Assembly: GCA_003427395.1 (NCBI GenBank) | Contig: BFEA01000204.1 | Location: 952,592 to 977,895, forward strand | Source of the DNA: Chara braunii | Lineage: Eukaryota; Streptophyta; Charophyceae; Charales; Characeae | DNA: 25,304 bases | Direction: 5' to 3' | Shown here: positions 19,431-25,304 of the stretch, one piece after another | Layout: each line of letters starts with the position of its first letter | Position numbering within the stretch: position 1 is the stretch's first letter | Program-made: the position numbers and the translations under genes | Notes under the pieces: generated by a model | Database searches by the model: none | What the model saw: only the letters and a program-made list of their open reading frames with translations | What the model was told of the DNA's origin: nothing

Positions 19431-19996
19431 GAGGGGTTGGCTGAGGCATACTTTGGGTGGAACTGGATGGCTTAGTGGAAGTTGGGGGAGGAAGTAGGTA
19501 TGTCCCAAGTTGGGGCCGATAAGGAGAGCGTGTGATCAGGGCAGTCCTTTTCGGTGGAGGCAGCTGAGGAACAGGGGAGATGGAGGGGAGGGGGGGGAAT
19601 AACCCACAAAAAACTCCAGAATTCTGATTCTCCTCTTAATCATAAACGAATCATTTCTGGTGGTGGGGGGGTTGGTTCTGAGGGGGAGAGCTCTGCTTTG
19701 CAAGGGCTTCACAAGGAGGGAGGTGATTGCCCTGAAGGGACACGAGGCAAATTTTGGGGGATGCTCTATTCTGGGGCTGGGGGAGACGTATGGGTCGGCA
19801 TCATATCCTAGCTGTGGCAGACAAGGGCAAGGGGTTGGCAGAGGCATACTTTGGGTGGGAACTGGATGCCTTTGTGGGAGTAGGGGGGGAAACGGGTATG
19901 TCCCAAGTTGGGGCCGATGAGGAGTGTCCATGATCAGAGGCGGTCCTTTTTGGTGGAGGCAGCGGTGGGACAGGGGGAGAGGGGGACGGGGGGAAT
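19431..19996 (+). repeat. Duplicated ~165-bp segment in the insertion, offset 398
   Basis: The segment starting GGGGTTGGCTGAGGCATACT at 19433 recurs as GGGGTTGGCAGAGGCATACT at 19831. Both continue through TTTGGGTGG, TATGTCCCAAGTTGGGGCCG and CAG(C)GGTGG-like words to a G-rich end (GGGGGGAAT). The copies differ by substitutions and small indels, so the duplication is not recent. Confidence 0.8.
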
Positions 19997-20162
19997 TTCT
20001 ATATCCTTTGTTTGTATTTGGTTGGGAGTTTTCCTGATTCTTTCTAGAGTTTTCAAAATAAGCACCCTTGTTATTCTTGGTATTTTGAATAATGTCTAGG
20101 GACTCTGAGGGTCTGTTGGTGGTTTGTACGAAGTTGCTCTGGAATTTGATTGTTATATTCAA

Positions 20163-20831
20163 GATCCGTGGTTGTTCAATGCCAAAACGACGCTGGCCGG
20201 AGCCAAGGCGATGCCTTGTAACTTGCCAAAGGTGAGGGCATGAGGCCTTGTAGAGAGATCTTGGGATGCTATGCGGGGGCATCCTAAGGGACAACTGGGG
20301 GTTGCTGACATCGGACGACACTGGCCGGAGCTGGAGTGAGTTGTGTTGCTCTGTAACCTAGCAGATAGGGGGCGTGAGACCTAGATGAGTTTGTCAGAGA
20401 ATAAGTCAATTTTAGTGAACTTTGTTATGATCTGTTGGAAATCGCTTAGGTACTCGAGTGTTTTGAAAATTGCGGTGGATTTCAGGAGGTGTTTAGTAAT
20501 CATTAAAAAAAAATTGTAGCCTTCTCATTATCCAAAAAATGTTTTAGGACTCTAGGGGCTCCTAGCAACTCGTCTTAGGCGGTTTCAATGTTGTTATACT
20601 AAGTGATCTGCGGCTGTTCAATGCCAGAACGACGCTGGCCGGTTCTGGGGTGTTGCCCTGTAACCTGCTGATGCAGGAGCGTGAGGCCTGATAGAGAGAT
20701 CTAGGGATGCTTTGGGGTGGGCATCCCAAGGGACAACCAAAGATTGTTGCTGGGACGACGCTGGTCGGAGCTGGGGCGAGTCGTGTTGCCCTGTAACCCA
20801 GCAGGGTGGGGGCGTGAGGCCTGGAAGAGCT
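20163..20831 (+). repeat. Four CGACGCTGGCCGG modules in two pairs
   Basis: A module starting CGACGCTGGCCGGAGCTGGG and running on through TGTTGCCCTGTAACC and GGGCGTGAGGCCT occurs at 20188, 20316, 20630 and 20756. The spacing is 128, 314 and 126, so it is a pair of pairs: the ~225-bp unit starting near 20163 recurs near 20605. Both units also share GTTCAATGCCA before the first module and AGAGAGATCT with a GGGATGCT stretch between modules. This two-level pattern implies two rounds of duplication. Confidence 0.8.
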
Positions 20832-21130
20832 CAGCACGGAGTAAGACTGTGTTGGAAAGTTTTAGAAAGGTTTGTTAGGGATCCTAAGGGTTATGAGCAT
20901 TCGTAGGACCTTTGTGGCAGCCTATGCATGAATAGTTCTTTAATAGGTCATTAGATATTGATGATCAGAGTGTTCTCAGCCGAAGCGGTAATGACCCCAG
21001 TATCTCAAATGATCTCAAATGTCCTCAAATGATATGTACGATTCGATATGGAACGTTGGGCCCGGTTCCCAGCGCATGCTGCTCCCCACGAATAGATTGG
21101 AGCACTTGTTTTCAAAAAAAAAAAAAAAAA

Positions 21131-22871
21131 AGTTTATGTCTAGATGACTTCCATCTGAGAAAGTGACCAACTCAACTTACAAAAGGGAATTGTATGCCTT
21201 GGTTGCTGCACTGGACACATGGAAACACTACTTGCTAGGGAGACACTTCACTGTCTACTCAGACCACTCTACCCTGAAATGGATTAAAACCCAACCTTGA
21301 CTCTCTGACAAGTTAGTGAGATGGTCCGCTTTCGTTAAAACGTTTGACTTTGAGCTGCAAACAATCAAAGGAAATTCGATTGTGGTTGCAGATGCTTTGT
21401 CCAAGCGTGCTGATTTCTTTATAACCATTGTCTCCCATCTCGATATTGGGGATGCACTAAAATAACAGATTCCTAAGGGTTACGCGGATGACCCAATATG
21501 GAGTCCTATTATTGAGACCCTACAGAGAAACGTTGAACTATTTCCCGAATATCGAATGACTAATGATTTACTCTTCTTTATCGATAAGGCCGAGGAAAGA
21601 CTATGTATTACTCACATAGAACAAATTAAAAGTCTAATTATTGGGGAATGCCATGATACGAAAGGACACTTTGGTTTTAAGAAGACGTATGCCGATGTGA
21701 GAGAACATTTTGAATGGAAAGGGATGGAAGAAGATGTGCTAACCTATATGCGGACTTGTTTTGTTTGCCAGAAGAATAAGCCTTCTCAGGCGTATACCAA
21801 TTCCAAGTGAGCCAGATGAGTCAATCTCGATTGACTTTATGAGCCTCACTAAGAGCCGAATAGCAATAGTCAGGTAATGGTCATTGTCGATAGATTCTCA
21901 AAGTATGCAATATTCATTCTCTTGATGCCGAAGCTAAAACAGAACTGGTCATTCAAAAATTACAGATGCGATGGGTTTCCGGATATGGATTTTTGAAAAC
22001 CATAATCTCTAACAGGGATGTTCGGTTTATCAGTCTATAGTGGCAAAAGTTGATGGAACTCTATGGCATTAGGTTGACCATATCATCAAGTAGACACCCT
22101 GAAACGAATGGCCAAACTGAGCAAATGAATCATCTGTGCCAACAACTTTTGCGCATGTATGTACGACCCGATCAGATAGATTGGGATGAAAACTTACCAA
22201 AAATTGCAAGTGCATATAATAATAGTATACATATAGTTACACGAAGAACACCACATGCACTGCATAAAGGTTGGAAGCCTCGACGTCTCATTGATGCTCT
22301 AACCCGGGACCAAATTCAGAGGTTACCCCTAGGCACTCGAGAATTTGTAGTTTTGTACGAAGAAGACATAAAAAAAGTGTAATTAAAATATACAGAAAGT
22401 CGAATTGCAGATGATTGAGCAGGCCAACAAGCATCGTCGGCCATTGCACTAGTCTAAAGAATTTTCCTTGGAAGATAATGTGTCTCTGAAATTGTTGCCT
22501 ATCTATTATGGACTCTGGGAAGTTCTCAAGGTGATTGGAGATGCAGATGGACCTTCCGACCGAATTGATGTACCCCCACACCTTCGAACTTATCATGTTT
22601 TTCACGCGTCTAAACTTTTGCCATGTGTAGAAGGAAATGAGTTTCCTAACAAGCCATCTATGTTCCCACCCTCCATGAATGGAGGCTATGAAGTTGAAAA
22701 TTGGAACATGGCTACTTCTCTACAGGTGGCAGAGGAAGACCGCATAAGCAGTTCAAGGTAAAGTTCAAGTCTCAACCTCAATCTGAAGCTAGATGGTTTA
22801 GTAAGAAAGAACTACTGCCTATTGCTCCTGATATTGTTGCTGCATATGAACGCGGGTTAAGAGAAAGCTAA
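21131..22871 (+). pseudogene. pol pseudogene, 3' part: RNase H, integrase, chromodomain tail
   Basis: RNase H resumes after the insertion: YKRELYALVAALDTWKHYL and YSDHSTLKWI (Asp at 21262). In-frame stops lie at 21145, 21298 and 21463. The integrase zinc finger has HDTKGH (21652-21669) and CFVC (21757-21768). After a frameshift near 21780 the core shows SISIDFMS (first Asp 21833), IVDRFSKYAIF, SNRDVRF near 22008-22028, and HPETNGQTEQ (Glu 22119). In SNRD, Asn stands where the second catalytic Asp is expected, and TAG follows at 22038. The GPY/F-type module is near 22480-22620 (LPIYYGLWEVLKVIG, HLRTYHVFHASKLLP). The last part, YEVEN and later HKQFKVKFKSQPQSEARWF, ending at TAA 22869, resembles a chromodomain. 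At least four frame changes and several stops make it non-functional. Confidence 0.87.
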
Positions 22872-22898
22872 TGTATTTCTGCATCGGAACTTGAAATT

Positions 22899-23913
22899 TG
22901 GCAGTACCCCGCTCGGTATGCCCTGAAGTGGCCCTAAGGCCACAAGCAGGCAGCAACCCCGGTCTGAGGCCGCAAAGGCCAAGGGAAGGAAAACCCCCCA
23001 AATTGGCCCAGGACCTGTGCGCCCGACAATCGACTTCGGTCAACTGCCCAGCGGCCCAAGAGTCAAAGTCTGCATGTACCCAGCCCAGGCCGCCGGTCAG
23101 ACACACACGCACTTGTTTGTATGCAGGTACCAAGACAGCATTCGGACCAAGTGTAAGTCTGCAACTGTACACGATCCAGGCCCTCGGCTGTGAGTCAATC
23201 TGAGCCACCATGGTTGGGAGACCTGAGGCCGGTCAGCCTCATCAAACACTACATACGGCTCGGCCACAAGGGAGTCAACATTCAATCTTGCTATGCTGCC
23301 TTGACGCTGGCTTGACGCTGGCTGGACGCTGGCTTGATGCTGGCTGTATGCTGGCACTGTGGTCGACGACGCAAGACTGCTGCTGCATGCTGGCGCCTTT
23401 CTGCTTCAGCGCCAGCCTCTGCTGATGAGGCGCAAGGCCACGCTGTCTTCGACATTGCTGATGTGGTGCATGCCACTCTGTCTTCATTGCTGACGCGGCA
23501 TTTGCCACACTGTCTACATTGCTGAGTTGGACGCGACAAGGAGGGAGCTCGGGATCTGTGGACGGGATACCTACCTGCTGTTGATGTCGATACTGTGCGC
23601 TGCTGAACGTCTTCATGGGAGAATTGTGCCACGTGGCACTTTTGATGTGATCTGACCTGTCAGGCTCGTTATTGGGCACTGTTGTTGACATGAGGAGAGA
23701 GGGAAGCCCAGAGAAGTAGAGGGCATTGTTGGGCTGCTATCTCTGTGGTCATTGATAGATATCTCTTCCACCCTCTAATCTGTCTATTCCCCCTCTCCTC
23801 TCTTCGTCTATTGGTTACCAGACATTGTATCACAGATCACAAGACAATATTCAGAACTGAGATTTCTTGTATTTCGACATCTGATGAGTATCTTCCAGAA
23901 TGGGTTCATTACA
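22899..23913 (+). repeat. 3' LTR
   Basis: It starts about 27 bases after the last pol stop and ends TTCATTACA, matching the 5' LTR end. It is followed by TCAT, as found before the 5' LTR. The beginning (CGCTCGGTATGCCCTGAAGT) and the end (from TGTTGACATGAGGAGAGAGG at 23683) have clear counterparts in the 5' LTR; about 23325-23682 has none there. A run of related TTGACGCTGGC words lies at 23300-23350, and CATTGCTGACGCGGCATTTG-like units lie near 23455-23525. The exact start is uncertain by some ten bases because no good polypurine tract marks it. Confidence 0.82.
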
Positions 23914-24172
23914 TCATGTTTTTCTTTTGTTTATTTTGTTTTCCTTTTTTTTCCATTTTCCACCACATTCAGTCTTAGGTTTCCCATTTGGAAAGCAAGC
24001 GCTTTTGTTTTAGTAGGTTCTAAGCTTTCCTGATGTATTTAGCCCCCAATGTAGGCCATTTTCATGACTGACACTGGCCGTTAGTATGTGAAAACGCCCA
24101 AGTTTGGATTTTCTTGAGCAGGGTTCTTCTTCCCACTTTCACTCTACCAAGAGTCAGGCCAAATCTAATGCT

Positions 24173-24247
24173 TCAGACTTGACAACGGCCTGGACTGTAG
24201 ACACCACGAAATGTGGTGTCTCGAGTCCAAACCGTTGTCAGGTCTGA
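24173..24247. repeat. Long foldback, 35-base arms
   Basis: Arms 24173-24207 and 24213-24247 pair at about 30 of 35 positions around a 5-base loop (GAAAT). The inner part is a perfect AGACACCAC/GTGGTGTCT, and the outer part includes TGACAACGG/CCGTTGTCA and TCAGAC/GTCTGA. Several mismatches would be G-U pairs in RNA. The size and shape fit a small foldback transposon or a short miRNA-like precursor; no known family is recognised. Confidence 0.75.
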
Positions 24248-24613
24248 CCATCCACTCTCCCTATCTTGTCCTCCCAATTCTCACTCTCCTAGTCTGATTT
24301 TCCTCAGACAAGCTTGACCTGTTGGAAAGGCTCTTGGGGCATTTGCGCCCTTGAGAATGAGCCACAAGATGCATCAGGATACCTCGGATCAACACCTTCA
24401 CCCACTCTCACTCTCTCTCAATCTCCCTTTCTCCAATTGTCCCTCTCTTTCCTCATTCTAGTGGAGTTGTCTCTCAGAGTTGTCAAAAGTGAAAAGTCCA
24501 AGAGCACATGCCTTGGAACGCACATTGGCCCTTCCCTTGATGCCCGATGCCTCAACATGTAGTTTTTAAGTGAATCTGGCTTGAATATAGGCCACATTGA
24601 TTCCTCGAATGAT

Positions 24614-24638
24614 GCCCCCTTCTAGATTTGAAGGGGGC
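24614..24638. repeat. Hairpin, perfect 9-bp stem
   Basis: GCCCCCTTC and GAAGGGGGC pair around a 7-base loop. It is one of four strong inverted repeats within 850 bases. Confidence 0.65.
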
Positions 24639-24786
24639 TTACCCTTGGATTTCCAAAGATTGGAAGCCTGCGGCTTTCCTCCCGGACCTATCAACCCGGA
24701 CAGCAGCTCATTTATACTGCAGTTTGGATACACGGAGGTAGTGGCTGGACATTGTAGAAGTGATCCAGGCACAGCTCCTTCAAGGG

Positions 24787-24817
24787 GGAACCCAAGCTTA
24801 ATTGCTTGGGATGTTCC
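24787..24817. repeat. Hairpin, 11-bp stem with bulge
   Basis: CCCAAGC and GCTTGGG pair perfectly around a 6-base loop, and GGAA/TTCC extends the stem past a 3-base bulge (ATG). Role unknown. Confidence 0.6.
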
Positions 24818-24849
24818 TTGGAAGGCTCAAAAACTTGGGCTTCGCAAAT

Positions 24850-25020
24850 TCTTAAACCACCAGTACCTTTTCCCGCTTGAAATCTAAGACGCGCCGGGTA
24901 ACGAGGTAGCCAAGTCGGGGAGGCCCGCTGTTGATACATCGAATTGGCAGCCCGTTTTTCATTTCGGGCCTCCTACACTGCCCGTCGCCAACATATGGGA
25001 AAGGTACTGGTGGTTTAAGA
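24850..25020. mobile_element. Candidate 171-bp MITE-like element
   Basis: The left end TCTTAAACCACCAGTACCTT, then TTCCC, is the inverted complement of the right end GGGAAAGGTACTGGTGGTTT, then AAGA, with one base less on the right. That gives 24-25 bp terminal inverted repeats. An inner 9-bp inverted repeat (GGAGGCCCG at 24919, CGGGCCTCC at 24965) lies between. Flanking 8-mers (24842-24849 and 25021-25028) agree only at five positions, so a target duplication is not established. A third copy of the end sequence is at 12422, on the other side of the retrotransposon. Confidence 0.5.
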
Positions 25021-25304
25021 TGGAGAATCCCTATTTTGGGCTTTGGACATGGTCCAAGAGGAAAGACTGTCCGGCAAAGACAGTGTCAGCATGAGAACGG
25101 CAAGATGAAGATACACCCAGAAAATCACACCGTTGCGCACGCAAATGTATGGAACAAACTTCCGAAGAAGTATCACATAATTGTACCAAAAACAATGCGG
25201 TCACCCTCAACGCGTTTCGTCCACCCCGCACGCAGACTCTTCAGGAGGTAATCAAGTATGTACCCCATACCAATCATAGAGGCCATTCCTAATGCCTTGC
25301 CTCT

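Larger units (their letters stand above)
19427..21130 (+). mobile_element. Poly(A)-tailed non-LTR-type insertion within pol
   Basis: The 13-base AGTTTATGTCTAG stands just before (19414-19426) and just after (21131-21143) this 1704-base block, and the coding sense of pol resumes across it. The block ends in about 17 A (21114-21130). A 13-bp target duplication plus a 3' poly(A) is the mark of LINE-machinery insertion, so this is a LINE fragment, SINE or other retroposed RNA. No LINE ORF2, endonuclease or RNA polymerase III A/B box is recognised. The plus strand is G-rich, which leaves a 261-codon open frame on the minus strand (20321 to 19536) that I judge fortuitous. Internal repeats are listed separately. 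A 34-base piece at 20834-20867 also appears at the gap, so the family is multicopy. Confidence 0.8.
12754..23913 (+). mobile_element. Degenerate Ty3/gypsy chromovirus-like LTR retrotransposon
   Basis: The order is 5' LTR, primer-binding site, leader, gag with zinc knuckle, aspartic protease, reverse transcriptase, RNase H, integrase, chromodomain-like tail and 3' LTR. RT before integrase is the Ty3/gypsy order; the chromodomain-like tail after the integrase points to the chromovirus branch, which uses it to target chromatin. LTRs run TG...CA and the element is flanked by TCAT (12750-12753 and 23914-23917), a 4-bp target duplication. The 3' LTR is 1015 bases; the 5' LTR is 1978 because it carries foreign sequence. 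No clear polypurine tract is seen before the 3' LTR. The LTR halves that can be aligned match at roughly nine bases in ten by eye, and all genes are broken, so the copy is old and inactive. Confidence 0.9.
23914..25304. other. Right flank, unassigned, rich in foldbacks
   Basis: No gene is recognised; the longest open frames are about 80-106 codons without motifs. It starts with a T-rich tract (23915-23960) and a pyrimidine-rich part follows near 24250-24450. Several strong inverted repeats occur between 24173 and 25020 and are listed separately. The dense foldbacks suggest a cluster of small non-autonomous elements or a structured transcript. Confidence 0.5.

Noticed and set aside
19536-20321. 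261-codon minus-strand open frame in the retroposed insert
   Set aside because: The plus strand is G-rich, so its complement has few stops. The frame runs across a diverged duplication and the product is Pro/Ser-rich low complexity.
24314-25251. Short open frames of 82-106 codons in the right flank
   Set aside because: No motif, no shared direction, and they overlap foldback structures; a short KGTGGLR-like word appears on both strands only because of the inverted repeat.

Overview
The window is repeat-rich, non-coding nuclear DNA from a plant-lineage (streptophyte) eukaryote. The evidence is an LTR retrotransposon with a TGGTATCAGAGC primer-binding site (complement of plant initiator-Met tRNA), a Ty3/gypsy gene order ending in a chromodomain-like integrase tail, plant-style splice signals, long dinucleotide microsatellites and a scaffold gap. 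The species cannot be read from the sequence. I see no intact cellular gene, no tRNA or rRNA gene and no CRISPR array.

Layout. 1-7580: no recognisable gene, one long CT microsatellite and a few good hairpins. 7591-8191: seven copies of a short hairpin whose loop sequence is conserved while its stems differ but mostly keep pairing. 8491-9070: five ~122-bp tandem units in alternating A-B-A-B-A types. 9071-11700: unassigned, with a 19-bp perfect palindrome, two small hairpins and a 33-bp x5 minisatellite. 11731-12361: a foldback element and its relatives among TC/CA microsatellites, a 41-base gap, and next to the gap a 19-base Tn5/Nextera mosaic-end sequence, so this join is artificial or at least unproven.

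12754-23913: one old Ty3/gypsy chromovirus-like element with TCAT on both flanks. It has a 5' LTR, primer-binding site, a ~0.9 kb leader with a repeated ACGTGGCA motif and a candidate intron, gag with a zinc knuckle, protease, reverse transcriptase, RNase H, integrase, chromodomain tail and a 3' LTR. It is dead: gag carries five internal stops, and pol carries several stops and frameshifts, including a stop at the Tyr of the YLDD site and an Asn where the second catalytic integrase Asp is expected. Two later events broke it further. A 1.7-kb poly(A)-tailed element inserted between RT and RNase H with a 13-bp target duplication. The 5' LTR lost a middle section and carries a 1.3-kb AT-rich block with a TATA box and paired hairpins.

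23914-25304: unassigned flank holding several strong foldbacks, including a 171-bp candidate MITE-like element.

The best candidates for something undescribed are the covarying hairpin array at 7.6-8.2 kb, with the alternating tandem array beside it, and the unidentified structured insert in the 5' LTR. All calls are by eye; no search or folding program was run.
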